In this document: positions 34,101-49,100 of the stretch, one piece after another
Position numbering within the stretch: position 1 is the first letter of the stretch
Layout of the letters: each line of letters begins with the position of its first letter
Assembly: GCF_016654015.1 (NCBI RefSeq)
Contig: NZ_JAEPWM010000003.1
Location: forward strand, 333,302-397,301
DNA from: Ramlibacter ginsenosidimutans
Lineage (GTDB): Bacteria > Pseudomonadota > Gammaproteobacteria > Burkholderiales > Burkholderiaceae_C
DNA length: 64,000 bases
Reading direction: 5' to 3'
Translations under genes and position numbers: made by a program
The notes under the pieces: generated by a model
What the model was told of the DNA's origin: nothing
The model's input: the letters and a program-made list of their open reading frames with translations, nothing else
Databases searched by the model: none

Positions 34101-37100
34101 CTCCGTGATCCACAACGACACCGAGGCCACGCTCGCCGGCACCGTGAAGGCCAAGGGCAGCATCCTGGTCGGAGCCCATGCGAAGGAAGACTTCCTGATG
34201 GTCGGCCTCGGGGTCGGCGGCGGGACGGTGGGCGTGGGCGGCGGCATCAGCGTGCTGAGCCTGAGCAACACCACGTATGCCTCGATCCTCGGCCACGCGA
34301 CGGCAGGCGGCGACGCCGCGGTGCTGTCCTCCGACGACACCTCGGTCGTCATCGTCAGCGGCGGGCTGGGCGCCGGCTTCGTCGGCGTGGGCGCGTCCGT
34401 GGGCGTGCTCGTGATCGGCAAGGACACGCAGGCCTTCGTGGCCGACGGCGCGTCCGTCGATGCGAAGGGCGCCAGCGGCGGTACGGCCGGCGTCTACGAC
34501 GGCACGCTCACCGGCGGCAACAGCGCCACCGGCTTCACCACCGCCACGCGGCATGGCCTGATCGTGCAGGCGGCGTCGAGCGAGAACATCACCCACGTCG
34601 CAGTCGCGGCCGGCGGCGGCTTCGTCGGCGTCTCGGGCGCGGTCGACGTCAGCGTGATCGGCTCGGACACGTCGGCCTACATCGGCAATGCCAACATCAA
34701 CCAGGCTGGCGGCAACGCGGGCGCCAACCCCAGCCAGGGCGTCTACGTCGGCGCGGCCAACCGGGCCGACATCCTCACGTTCTCGGGCGCGGTGGCCGGC
34801 GGCTTCGTCGGCGCGGCCGGCGCGGTCAACGTCGGCGTGCTGAAGAACAACGTCAACGCGAGCATCCATGGCGGCGCGACCGTCACGGCAGTCGGCGACG
34901 TGCAGGTCAATGCGCTGGGCATCAAGAAGATCGACTCGTACACGCTCAGCGGAGCCGGCGGCTTCGTCGGCGCGGCCGGCGCGGTCTCCGTGTGGTCCAT
35001 CGGTGATGCGCTCTCCAGCGGCTACAAGGGCAACGACGGCACCAACGACGACGCCTCGTCGACCAACGCACTGCAGCGCGACAAGCAGGGTGGTGGCAAG
35101 GACACGGCGGACCACGACGCGGCCACCCAGGGTGAAACTTCCTCGGACCTTGTGGCGGGCAACCAGGGCGTCGGCCAGTTCGGCAGCAAGGTGAACATGT
35201 CGGGGCCCAACCAGAGCAGCGACAAGCGCCTGGCCGGCGTCACGAACACCGGCTCGTCGCAGCTGAGCGCGCACAAGCCGACGGCCGTGCAGGTGACCTC
35301 CAAGCTGGCCGCGGCGAACAGCCCGATCCATGGCACTTCAGCCACGATAGGCGCAGGCGCGCACATCACCACGGGCGCGAGCGGCGGCATCCAGGTCGCC
35401 GCCAACGAGAATCTGCACTTCAACATGCCGATGGGCGCCGTCGGCGTCGGCGCCGTGGGCATCGGCGCTTCCATCGGCATCGTCACGATCCAGAACAACG
35501 TCAATGCCGAGGTCGGCCGGATCGAGTACAACGGCGAGACGGCCGGCGGCTCGCTGAGCGCGGGCGGCGCGGTGAACGTCAAGTCCACCCTGTACGAAAA
35601 GGTCGACCTGCTGTCGGTCGCGGGCGGCGGCGGCGCCGTCGGCCTGGGCGCGTCGGTGGTTGTTCTCAACGACCACAGCACCAACCAGGCGAAGATCGAC
35701 GACTGGGTGCACGTGGACGGCGCCAGCGCGGTCAACGTGCTCGCCACCAGCACGCAGGCATTCACCGGCAAGACCATCGGCGCCGCCCTCGGCGCGGCGG
35801 CCATCGGAGCCTCGTTCATCCGGATCAACGACGACGGGTACACGCATGCCCAGATCGGCGATCACGCGCTGATCGGCAATGCGGCGCAGGTCGGCAGCGT
35901 GGACGTCGAGGCCTCGTCCCAGGTCGACGTGGACTCGCAGGCCTACGGCATGGCCGGCGGCGGCGTGGGCGTGACGGTCAACTTCAGCTTCGTGGACGTC
36001 ACCCCCGGAGTGGTGGCGAGCATCGGAAGTTCGTCGACGGTGAAGGCCGCGGGCGACGTGACCGTGGCTGCCGCCAGCGACATGGATGCCAGCTCGAAGG
36101 TGCTGGGCGTCGCACTGAGCATCGGCGGCTCGGTGGCGGGCTCGTTCTCGCGCTCCGAAGTGTCGCCCATCGACCACGCCTACGTGGGTGCCAACAGCAA
36201 CGTCACCACCACCGGCGGCAACGTCACGGTCCGGGCCGGACACAACACCGGCAAGGCGAATCGCGGCGCCAAGTCCTCGGCCTTCGCCGGTTCCGGCGGC
36301 GCGCTGCTCGGTGCAGCGGGCGCGATCGCCTGGTCCAACAGCGGCGCCAGCGTCGAGGCGGACACCGGTGCGGGTTCGACCATCAATGCCGACCAGACCG
36401 TGGCGGTGTCTGCCGACGCCACCCAGACGGCCACGGCGAAGGGCGCGGGCCTGGGCGGCGGCTTCGTCGGCATCGGCCTGAGCGGCGCCGAAGCGAACAT
36501 CGGCGGCTCGGCGCAGGCGCATGTCGACGGCTCCGTGGGCGCCGACAACCTGAACATCACGGCCAGCAACCACAACAACGCCGACTCCTCGTCGGCGGCG
36601 CTGGCCGGCGGCCTGATCGCGGTGGCGGTCAACTACTCGCACGCCGACATCGCGAGCAACGCATCGGCTCGCATCGGCGGCGGCGCGCACATCACCACCA
36701 CGTACGACGTGAACGTGCTCGCCAGCGCGCAGAACGTCGCCCACGCCGCGGGCCTGGGCGTCACCGTCGGCGGCATCGCCATCGGCGGCATGGAAACATC
36801 CGCGACCGTAGGGCAGGGTGAGGATGTCGACGAAGTCGTGGCCTCGCTGGACGGCGGCGCGCACATCGACAGCGCCCGCTACGTCACGCTCAAGGCCGTG
36901 AACAGCAATACGCTGACCGTGGAAGGCCAATCGGCCGGTGGCGGGGCGCTCATCGTGACCGGCTCCGACGCGAGCACGACCAGCGACCAGTCCGCGGCCG
37001 TCCACATCGGCACCAACGTGGTTGTCAACGCGAGCTCGTTCACCCTCCAGGCGATCAACACCCAGTCGCAGGATTCGAGCTCCGACTCCGTCTCGGTCGG

Positions 37101-40100
37101 CCTCGCGTCCGGCGGCGGCGCGCTCGCGCACAACACCGCCACCGGCGACGCCCGCGTGAGCATCGGCGACGGCAGCGTGATCACCGCGCGCACGATCGTG
37201 ATCTCCGCGGCGAACAACTTCGACAAGAGCCACTACGGCACCAACCTGGACACCGCGACCGTGGCGGTCGGCAGCATCTCGGTGCTGGTGAGCGAAACCC
37301 ACGCCGGCACCAACGCCCACACGATGGACGCCAGCGTCGACATCGGCGCCGCGACGCTGCGCTCGAACGGCAGCAACGCCGATCCCGGCACCATCAAGAT
37401 CGATGCGGACACCAGCGTCAATGCCATCGACAACGTCAAGACGCAGGCCTACGGCATCGTCGGCGTGACCCTCGGCTGGTCCCAGATCGAGAGCGACACC
37501 CGCTCGAGCATCAACCTGAACGGCTCCACGCTGAAGGCGGATGCTGGCGACGTGAACCTCTCCACCAAGTCCGACGCGTACGGGCGCGCGATCACGGACA
37601 CGACCATCGCCGTCGCGCTGACCGGCGCGGGCGGCTCCACGGCCACCGTGGACATCGACGCGCGCGACAACGTGAACGTGAACAACGCGACCGTCAAGGG
37701 CCGCAACGTGAACCTGTACGCCGGCCGCGACGCTGGCGGCCAGATCAGCATCATCGACGCCGATACCGACGCCACGGTGCAGGCGTACTCGCTGCTGCCT
37801 TCGATCGGCGTGCCGGTGTCGAACGTGACCATCAACGAGGTCAACGGCATCGCCGTCAACGGCAACTCGAAGGTGCAGTCGCTGGAGAACGTCACCCTGA
37901 GCGCCATCGAGGGCATCGGCGGCAACCAGCGCGGCCACGAGAAGGGCGACGTGCTGTCGCTGTCGCTCGTGCCGTACGGCGTGTCCGTTCCGGACAGCGC
38001 CTCGGTGAGCAGCAACGACACGGTGACGGTGGCGCCAACCTCCACCGTCGAAGCCGGCATCAACAACCAGACGCTCTTCTACGTCGAGCCGTTCACGCAG
38101 TCCGGCAACACCTACCACCTGCCCGGCCCGCTGGCCGGAGCGGATCCGACGGCGTCGCAGCGCACCGACCTGCTGAATCCCTCGGTCGGCCGGACCGCGC
38201 TGACCGTGGCGCAGAAGGCCGCACTGGGCCTGGATGCGGACATCTCGTACGAGTACGCGACGATCAACCTGGCCAGCATCCCGTTCAACATCAACACCGG
38301 CACGATCGTCCGGGTGGCCTCGGGGGCGAACAGCGGTGGCGTCGTCGGCGACTACTACCAGTTCCGTCCGGTCTCCGACAGCTCCACGCCGATCACGCTG
38401 GAAAACGAGAACTTCGCCGACGGTTCGCGCTGGTTCCACATAGGCAGCACGCTGAGCGGCAACGACGTCAACAACTTCCCGATCAAGCCCGACGTCACGA
38501 CATACGACAGCAACGTCACGCAGCTGCTGCTGAACCAGCTGAACGGCAAGTTCTACGTGATCAAGCCCGTCGAGATCGAGATCCCGACGCTGGTCTACAA
38601 GAACCTGGGCAACATCCTGCTGGACCAGCGCGAGAAGGTGCTGTCCTGGATCGCGAGCCATGGCTCCAACGCGGACGCAGTGGCGCGCTACCAGGTGCAA
38701 CTGGAACTGATCGACCAGGCGCTCGAGGACCTCGGGCTCACCACCGATGGCGGCCAGTCGGTCCGCCGCGACCTGGACATCATCTTCATCAACCTGCCGG
38801 GCGTCTATGCGGCGCCGGGTTCGGTGTTCATCGAAGCCAACTCGCCGTTCTGGGGCTTCGGCACGCCGCCGTCGAACATCCGCGCCCACGCAGGAGCGAA
38901 GATCGACATCCTGAACAACTCGCCGTTCACGATGACCGTGAACGACGCGGTGATCCGCGATACCAAGACGGTGACCAACGTCAACGGCGTGTACACGGTG
39001 CTCGACCCGGGCAACGTCTACTTCAACAACGTCAAGAAGACCTCGACGCCGGCAAACGGCTCCGACAAGACGATCTCGATCGTGCAGGTCAAGGCCTTCA
39101 GCGCCACCTCGTACGACGTCCCGCTGCCGCCCTCGGCCAGCTTCGACCAGGACATGTACATCGCGGGCGACGTGGTGAACGAGACCGGCAAGGTCACGAT
39201 CAAGAACTTCGAGGGCAGCATCACGGTCTCCGGCGAGATCCGCGGCAACCCGATCGAGATCTACTCCGCCAAGGACTTCACCCTCAACAGCGACGACTGG
39301 TTCCACACCGGCAAGGACCCGCGCCAGCTGGTGGACTTCGACGCGCTGCGCCGCACCGTGTACACCAACGACGGCACCTACAAGCAGCAGGCATATGCCA
39401 ATGCCTCCAGCGTGATCGGCCTGGCGGCCGATGGCGTCACGCCGGTCAACGTCGGCCTCGACACTGCGATCGCCTCCCAGGGCGCGCGCATCCTCGCCCA
39501 GGGCACGATCGCCATCACGGCGCGCTTCCTCGACATCAACGGGCTGATCCAGAGCGGCGCGCAGAACGTCACGCTGCACGTCGACAACACCTTCGTCGCT
39601 CCGGCGAACGGCCAGCTGATCGACACGGCCGGCCACACGGTGCAGGGCGTGAGCTTCGGCAGCGAGGCGGTTCCGGTCAAGGCGCACTTCGACGCGGCGC
39701 TCGGCGCCATCGTCGTCGACGACCTCGCGCCCACCGGCGGCAACATCATCCTGGCCGGCCAGATCCTCAGCACGGGCGGCGGGCAGATCGTCGCCGCGGC
39801 GGGCTACGCCAACGTCGACATCAACAACACGAGCGACTACCGCCTGATCGTCAACCGGGTCGACACCACGAAGAACCGCGTCGGCAAGATCACCATCATC
39901 GACACCGCCCGCATCGACACGGGCGCGACCGATGCCAAGACGGTGTACACCGTCGACGCCTCCGGCGTGAAGCGCGAGACCTTCAGCGGCCACCTGGTCA
40001 CGGGCCAGCCCACCAGCGACGGCGACCAGATCAGCTCGATCAACTACACGTCCACCGGCGTCGCGACGGGCCTGACGAACGTCACCTGGGCACCGCGCAC

Positions 40101-43100
40101 CGGCCTGCACTACGTCTGGACCGAAGGCCAGTCGCTGACGCAGACGACGATCACGCGCTACGAGAAGAACGTCTTCAATCTGTTCGGCGGCAGCACCGGC
40201 CTGGAAGACTGGCTGTCCGGCGACAACTCGTACGTCTGGCAGAAGATCATCCCGACCGATCCGCGCCCGCTGCTCGAGTCCGAGGCGCTGGCGATCGAGA
40301 GCGGCAGCGGCCCGACCGACAATCCAGCCTTCACCGATGGCGACGCCTACGGCCTGTCGTACATCCGCGAGCGCGACAAGGCAGTGCAGCTGTTCCCGGG
40401 CGCCACGACCGTGTGGGACGCGAGCCAGGGCGATGGCCACGTGGGCGGCTGGCGCTATGTCGGCCCGACCGACATCGGACAGGCGTACGCCAAGATCACG
40501 CTGACGTCCACGGACTACAACAACGCCACCCTCTGGCAGGCGGACGCGACGCTCACCAAGCCGGCCACGGGCGGCAACCCGGCCACCTATGCCAGCAACT
40601 TCGAGAACGAGACCGTCACGCCGGACCAGTGGACCGAAGGCGGCGGGTGGCTGCGGACCAAGACCTACATCACGGTGATCACGGAGGTCACCGGGCAGAA
40701 GGACTACTTCACCCACTCGCTGAAGGCGGATTACCCGGTCACGATCGGCTTCCGCAGCAACGACACCTCCACGGTCAACATCAGCAGCAGGAAGGACTTG
40801 CTGCTCCAGGGCAACATCATCACGCCGGACAACAAGGGCACGATCACTCTGACCTCCACCCAGGGCTCGGTCATCGGCAGCGACAGCGCAGCGGTCTTCA
40901 ACGACGCACCGGACGTGTCGGCGCTCCTCGGCTCCGTGAAGCTGCTCGTGGAAGGCGGCAGTGCGCCCGGAACGCTGAACGTGCATGCCGCAGGCAACAT
41001 CACCGTCACCGGCATCGCCGACACCGACAACAGCCGGCTCAACCTAGGCCAGATCATCAGCACCGGCGGTGACGTGACGCTGGCTGCCGACAACGGCCTC
41101 TGGGCCGCGACCGGCAGCTCGCTGGTGCAGGGCAACAAGATCCAGCTGATGGCCACCGGCAGCGGCGCCGACATCGGCTCCTCCAACGGCGCGACCCCGC
41201 TGCGCATCGACTCCGCCATCCTGAACAACGGCAAGGGCGGCCTCACGGCAATCGCGGCGGACGCGATCAACCTGGAGGAAACCACGGGCGACCTGACGCT
41301 GATCCGCGGCACGGGCGCCGCGCTGCTGCTGCCTGCCGTGCAGGCCGGCGGCAACGTCACGCTGACGGTGGACAGCGGCTCGATCTACGACGGCATCAAG
41401 GAGCTCCCGCAGCTGGCCACGAGCGATCCGCTGACGCCGCAGCAGCAGCTCCTGAAGGACCAGCTCAATGGCCTGGCGCCCATCAGCTACACCAACGTCG
41501 TGGGTTCCGCGCTGGCGGCCACGACTACCACCGTGGGCTCCGACCTGGTGCTGGACCTCGGTAGCAGCGGCGCTTCGTTGAAGACCCAGGACAAGGTGCG
41601 CTACGACTTCAGCGTCTCGGGCACGCACCAGAACCCGCTGGGCGGCCTGGCGGGCGGCAACACCTACTATGTGATCGCCCTCGGGGGCGGCAAGGTCAAG
41701 CTCGCAGCGAGCGCCTCCGACGCGCAGCATGGCAACGCCATCACGCTCACGCAGGACAGCCAGACCGGCGTCAACCACCAGATCAAGCTGCTGGCGACGG
41801 CCAACTTCGACAGCGATCCCGCCAACGACATCAGCGACGACGCGTTCCAGCTGCCGGTGTCGCCGGGCCTGTTCAGCTATCTGTACCCGCAGGCCAACTT
41901 CATCGGCCTGACGCCCGTCCAGAACTCGACCGAGGCCCTGAACGTGGTCGGCCAGCACGTCACGCTGACGGCGCATGGCGGCTCGATCGGCCGCAGCCAG
42001 GCGCCGGCGGTGGTCGACCTGAGCGGCGGCTTCTCCGGGCTGAGCAATGCCAACAAGGTGCTGCTCGCCACCGCGAACGCCAGTGATGTCTACGGCAAGC
42101 AATACGCAGCCTACATCTACAACGGCGCGAACCAGACGAACGTCGACCTGCACGGCCAGACGTTCAGCGGCGGGTCGTGGACGCACATCACCTACACGGC
42201 CACGGGAGCGAGCAACGCCTCGGCGATCAACCGCTCCGTGAGCAACGGCAGCTACGTGCTGGTGGAGTTCAACAACGGCAGCTACGGCCTCTACCAGTAC
42301 AGCGGCGCGGGCGGCACGCTCAACCTGGCGACCCAGAACTACGCCGACACGAACCACTGGACCAAGGTCGTCGCTTCGCGGTCCACCGACGACACCGGCG
42401 GGAATCTCAACACCGGCATGGTGGTGCTGGACAAGACGAAGGTCGAGCGCGTCGCCTTCCAGCTGATCGACGACGTCAACGTGACGGTGGGCCCGAACAG
42501 CCTGGTCGCGACGGCCAGCGGCAACATCGCGATCGGTTCGCCCACTGACCTGAGCATCGAGAAGCTGCGCGCCGGCGGCGACGTGCTGATCAAGGCCCAG
42601 GGCAGCGTGACCGACAACTATGTCGATCCGTTCGCCGCGATCGTGGCCTTCGGCGACCTGTCGATCTCCGCCGATGGCGCCATTCATGGCGGCATCGGCC
42701 ACAACGCCGATCCCCTGCGCATGGGCGTTTCCACGACGGGCCGGCTGTACGTCGATGCGACGGGCAACGTCAACCTGCGGCAGGTCAGCGGCTCCTTCAC
42801 CATCGAAGGAACGACGCAGTCGATCTCCTCGCTGTACGTCGCCAAGGTCAGCACCCCGGGCGAGGCCGATATCCAGGTCACGCTGGGCGACATGATCGTC
42901 GAGCGGGTGGACGCGGGCGGTTCGCGCCTCGTCGCGCAAGGCTCCATCCTCGACGCGTTCGACGATGCGGCGGGTCCGATCGTCAACGTCAACGCGGGCA
43001 ATGCCACGGCCAGCGGCGACCTCTACCTGCAGGCCGGCAACACCATCGGAACCGCCGCGAACTTCTTCGACGTCGACGTGAAGGGCGATTTCTCCGGCCA

Positions 43101-46100
43101 GTCCGGCGGCAGCGCCTGGATCAACACGCCGCATTCGCTGCACATCACCACGTTCGCCTCGACCGGCGGGGACGTGACCATCACCGTGGCGGCGGCAGCG
43201 GGTGCTGGCAGCAACATCACCGACATCGGCCTGATCAGCGCCCACAACGGTACCGTGACGATCGTGTCGCAGTCGGACATCGTCGACCGCTACAACGACG
43301 CGGCCGCGGACATCGAAGCCAACAGCGTGGACCTGACCTCGCTGTACGGCGCCATCGGCAGCTTCGACAACTTCCTCGACGTCGACACCTCGTACACCAG
43401 CGACGGGACGGTGAACGCGCTGGCGGTCTCCAGCGTCTTCATGATCGAGACGCTCGGCATGATGCGGGTCGACAAGGTCCGCAGCCAGACCGGCAACGCC
43501 TGGCTGAAGACGCTCGCCGGCTCCATGGTCGATGCAAACGGGGCGCAGAACAACGTCACCGGCATCAACGTCAACCTGCGCGCCATCGGCGGCAGCATCG
43601 GCACCCCCGCCGACGCGATCGAGATCGACTCGTCGAACCCGAGCCAGGGCGTGCTCAATGCCGAAGCCGACAACAGCATCAACGTCACCGAGACGAGCGG
43701 CACGCTGTACATCGGCACGGCGGCCCCGGGAGCGGGCTGGACGGGCGGCGTGTACGCGCACACCGGCAACATCATCCTGTCCGTGCATGACAACGCCGGC
43801 GCCAGCGACGACTTCGTGATGGCAGCTGGTGCCTCGGTCACGGCGCCGACGACGACCGCGGGCGGCGGCGACATCCTGATCCAGGCGGGCGACAACGTGT
43901 CGCAGGCGGTCGGCGCGACCATCAGCTCCGGCCGGCACATCCAGATCCACAGCGGCTACGGCGACACGGGCAACGTGGATCACGTGGGCACCACCATCAC
44001 GCTGAGCGGCTCGATCTCGTCGAACGAGGTCGAGATCGCCGGCCAGCGCGAGAATGACACGATCACGCTGCAGCCGACGGCGCTCCTGGGGCACGTGCGC
44101 GTGCTCGGCGACACCGACGGCTTGGCGGGTGGCGACGACACGATCATCGTCAACCAGCTTCCGAGCATGACCGCGCTGCGCGACCGCCTCGACGACGGCA
44201 CCTCCGCGCTCGTGCGCGATGCCGTGGACCTGGACGGCCGCGGCGGCACCGACAGCTACTTCGTCAACACGTGGGGCAGCAACGCCATCGGCACGCACGA
44301 CTACCTGGTCAACGTGCTCGACTCCGGCGGCAAGGCCGACGGCCTGGACACTCTGCAGATCGACGGCACCGACGCGTCGAACGACATCTTCCTGCTGCGC
44401 CGGGTCACGGCGCTGGTGGAAGGCATGTCCACGCCGGATGCGGCCAACACGCCGGCGTTCGTCGCGCTGCTGCACGGCTCGCTCGCGCAGGTGCAGGATG
44501 CGACGCCGGCCAACCGGCGCCAGGACGTCGAGCGCATCAACTACGACGAGAACATCAACTCGCGCCTGATCGTGCGCGGCCTCGGCGGGGACGACTACTT
44601 CGCGGTCGACGACAACGCGGCGATCACGACGCTCGACGGCGGTGCCGGCAGCGACACCTTCCAGATCGGGCAGATCTACGGTTCGCCGCGCATTTCGACG
44701 CCGTCGGGCAGCGACAGTGCGACGGTGGCCGCGGGCGACGACTTCGAGACCATCAACACCACGCGCGGCAAGATCAGCCGGGGCGCGACCTTCTCGCTGA
44801 CCGCTTACGGCGGAACCGGCGACGACAAGTTCACCGTCTACAGCAACAAGGCGGAACTGCGCCTGGAAGGCAACGACGGCAACGACGACTTCGAGGTGCG
44901 CGCCTTTGCCCTCGCCGACGGCAGCGGCAATGTCTCGACCGAGAAGCGCACGGACCTGCTGGGCGGCCTGGGCGACGACATCATCCGGTACAACATCAAT
45001 GCCCCGGTGGGCATCGACGGCGGCACCGGCTTCGACCGCCTGGTGGTGATCGGCACCGAGTTCGCCGACAGCATGGTGATCACGAAAGATGGCGTCTACG
45101 GCGCCGGCCTGAACGTGCGGTACGACAACGTCGAATCGCTGGAGGTGGACGGCGCCGAGGGCGACGACCACATCTTCGTCCAGAGCACGCGCGATGGCGT
45201 CGTCACCACGGTGGACGGCGGCAACGGCAACGACACGATCGACGTCTCGGGCGACGTCACGAACGCGATCGTCAGCAAGAGCCTGGATGGCTATAGCGGC
45301 ATCATCAACCACCAGGTCACTTCCGTCGACCTCAACTACAACGGACTGCTGGCGCCAGGCATCGACACCACGATCGCCGACCCCACCTCGGCAGGACAGA
45401 TCATCATCGCGCAATCCGACGATTCGACGAAGGTCGACGAGCAGGGCGCGACGGTGGACAGCTACACGGTGCAGCTGGCCGGCACGCCGACGGCGGCGGT
45501 CTACGTCAACGTCTCGGCCGGCCGGACGACGCAGGAAGAGGAGGCGCAGGGCGGCGACTCGATGCTGGTCTCGACCGACGGCGTGCACTGGAGTCGGTAT
45601 CTCGTACTCACGATGACGGACACCACCGCGCAAACCGTGTACGTGAAGGCCGTGGACGACGCGCTGCCCGAAGGCGAACGCGTGTACGCGATCAGCCACA
45701 GCTCGCAGAGCACCGACGCGAACTACAACCACGTGCCGGTGAAGAACGTGCTCGTCACGGTCTTCGACAACGACAAGCCGGAAGTCATCGTGAAGGGGAC
45801 CGGCTACAACAACCTGGTCATGGAAGGCAATGCCACGACCGGCATCACGGACACCTACACCGTGAAGCTCGGCGCGCCGGTGGTTTCGGGTGTCGTCACG
45901 GTGACGATCGCGGTGCCGGACGGGCAGGTCAGCGTGGCGGCGACCAACCCGGCGCTGCTCGGCTCGCGCTGGAACGCGGCCACCCACCAGCTCACGTTCG
46001 ACAGCAGCAACTGGCACGACGAGGTGTCATTCACCGTCACCGCCGTGGACGACTCGGTGGTCGAGAACCGGATGCTCTCGCACATCGTGCACACCGCGAC

Positions 46101-49100
46101 CGGTGGGTATGCCGGCGCGACGATGGCGTTCGACGTGGTCGACAACGACAGCGCCGGCGTCTTCATCGACCAGAGCAACGGATCCACGCTGGTCACGCGC
46201 GACAATCCGAGCACACCGGCCAACGAGACGACGACCGACTCCTATACCGTGCGCCTGACGAAGGCACCCACGGCGGACGTGACGGTCACCATGCTGCCCG
46301 ACCCGCAGATGGTCACGCACCAGACGACCACGTCGCCGCTGACACTCACGTTCACGACGGCGAACTGGTGGATCCCGCAGACGGTGACGGTGTCGCCCAA
46401 TCCGTTGTTCACGCCTGATCCCAACCTGCAGCCGCTGAAGTTCTTCCCGCAAGGGCCGCATACCCTGAACACCATGCAGGGTCCGCTGTACATCAACGGC
46501 AATCTCGGCAGCACCGATCACAGCATCGTGAAGGCGGTCATGCTGCCGAAGGAAACGGACAAGCCGCTGCCGCCGGTGCCGACGCAGATCGACGAGACCA
46601 CCGCGATCGACCGGGTGAACATCCGCAACGACGGCAGCGTGTCGAACGACGTCGGGCAGATGGATGCCACCATGGACATCGACCCGCAGAGCGGGCTGCT
46701 GGTCCGCACGACCAATGTCAGCGGCCTGGGACTGGCGGGCAACCTGGACTTCCTGGGTGCGGGCCCGAAGGACGGCAACGGCAACCCGACCGACCTGCAC
46801 TTCCGCGCCGGCATCACCTTCAAGGACGTGGAAGTCGCCAAGGTGCTGCTCGGGCAGGGTGACGACACCTTCACCGTCAACGACACGATGGCTCCGCCGG
46901 ATGGCAGCGCCGGTGCGCTGACCATCATCGAAGGTGGCGGCAACACCTCGCCGACCGGGGGCGACCACATCGTCGTCAATGGCGGCGGCGGCGCGCAATC
47001 GCCGCTGCTGGTGTACGGCGACACCTCGCAGGACGGCCTGGATTACGCAGGCACCTCGGGCATGCCGTCGATCCATGGCATCGGCTTCAAGTTCTCGGGC
47101 AACGACTTCATCGACGCGCGCAATGCCACCAGGAGCGTGACGATCTACGGCGGCGCCGGTGACGACACGATCTACGGCAGCCAGGCCGGCGACCATCTCG
47201 TCGGCGGCTCGGGCAACGACACCATCGACGGGCAGGGCGGCGACGACCACATCTACGGTGACAACGGCGTCAACATCAACGAGGCGGCGGGCGCGAACTA
47301 CCGCGTGCTGCAGATCACCGTCAATGACGCCCCGGTGTACGACCCCGACCCGCTGGTGCAGCACCTGATCTCGGCCAAGAACCGCGACGCCCTGCTGGCG
47401 CCGGGGAACGACCTGATCCACGGCGGCAGCGGCAACGACATCGTGATGGGTGACTTCGGCGTCATCGACCAGACACCGGGCACGCTGCGCATCCTCACGA
47501 CCGGCAACGTGATCCGCGTCAGCACCGCGGCCCGCCCGGGCGACGGCGGCAGCGACCGGATCGACGGCGATGCCGGCGACGACGTGCTGATCGGCGGCGC
47601 CTTCGGCGACGCGGTCGACGGCGGCGCGGGCAGGGACCTGATCTTCGGCGACAACGTCACGCTCGACCGCACCATCGGCGACGGCTTGCTCGACCCGCGC
47701 TTCCGTACGCTCACGGGAACGCAGATCTACAGCACGACCCCCGGATCCGCAGGCACGGCGCTGGTCGGGACCGCTGCGAAGTTGAATCCCGGCGGCGCGC
47801 CGCTGTGGGACGACTTCGACGTCACCCTGCTGTTCCACGACGCAGCGAATGCCGCGGCGCCCAGCAGCAAGTTCGGCGACGACAACATCGCCGGCGGTGC
47901 GGGCGACGACATGGTCTTCGGGGAACTGGGCAACGACACCATCCAGGGCGACGGTTCGATCGACATCCCGAACGTCGGTGCGACCCGCAACGCCAGCAAC
48001 GACCTCGTGCTGACCCCGTCGGCCGACGACTGGGCCGGCGCCGGCAGCGACGGCAACGACTACGTCGAAGGTGGCGGCGGCAACGACGTCATCTTCGGCA
48101 ACCTCGGCCAGGACGACCTCATCGGCGGCAGTTCCGACCTGTTCAACCTCGTCACGCCGCAGCAGCGGCCCGACGGCAGCGACATGATCTTCGGCGGGTC
48201 GGGCACGCGCTCCGCCCGCAACGACGCCGGCGACGGCAGCGCCAACGGGCATGCCCACGACTCGGACGCGATCGTCGGCGACAACGGCGACATCTTCCGG
48301 CTGGTCGGCGTCAACGGCGTGGTCGGCGGCAGTGCCACCGGCATCGGCTACAGCAACGGCTACCTGAAGTTCAACTACGACGACTATGCGGGCGCGACCG
48401 AACGGATCGTCGTGCGCGCGGTCAAGCTGCTGGATTACACGCCGGGCGGCGCCGACTACAACGCAGCGCAGGCGGCCACCGACATCGGCGCGGCCGACGA
48501 AGTCCACGGCGAGGCCGGGGACGACTTCATCTACACCGGCAAGGGCAGCGACGTGGTCTTCGGCGATGGCCAGGACGACGACATCATCGGCGGGTACGGC
48601 AACGACTGGATCTCCGGCGGCACCGGCCAGGACGCCGTGCTCGGCGACGACGGGCGCATCTTCACCAGCCGCAACGGCAAGACCGAAGTGCTCAACGGGG
48701 TGACGGTCGCGACGGTGCAGAGCACGATCACCACGCCCGGCAACGTGCAGCAGGCCACGATCAACGTCACGGGCGACCTGACGAAGACGGTGGACGAGAC
48801 GCCATTCAGCACGGACGTGAATTTCCTGGGCCAGCAGGACGACTTCGGCGGCACGTCGACGCACCGCACGGACGACATCATCTACGGCGGCCTGGGCAGC
48901 GACTGGCTGCACGGTGGCAGCGGCGACGACGCGATGTCCGGTGCGGAGGCGCTCCCCGAGTTCTTCGCGCGGCCGGTCAACGCCGGCAACGTGCTGAGCT
49001 ACAACCCGGTGACCACCGAGTTTGCCCTGTATGACGAGTACGCGCCGCGCACGAAGATCCCGAACTTCCTCCTGAATTTCAATGCGACGGAAGGCGTGAA

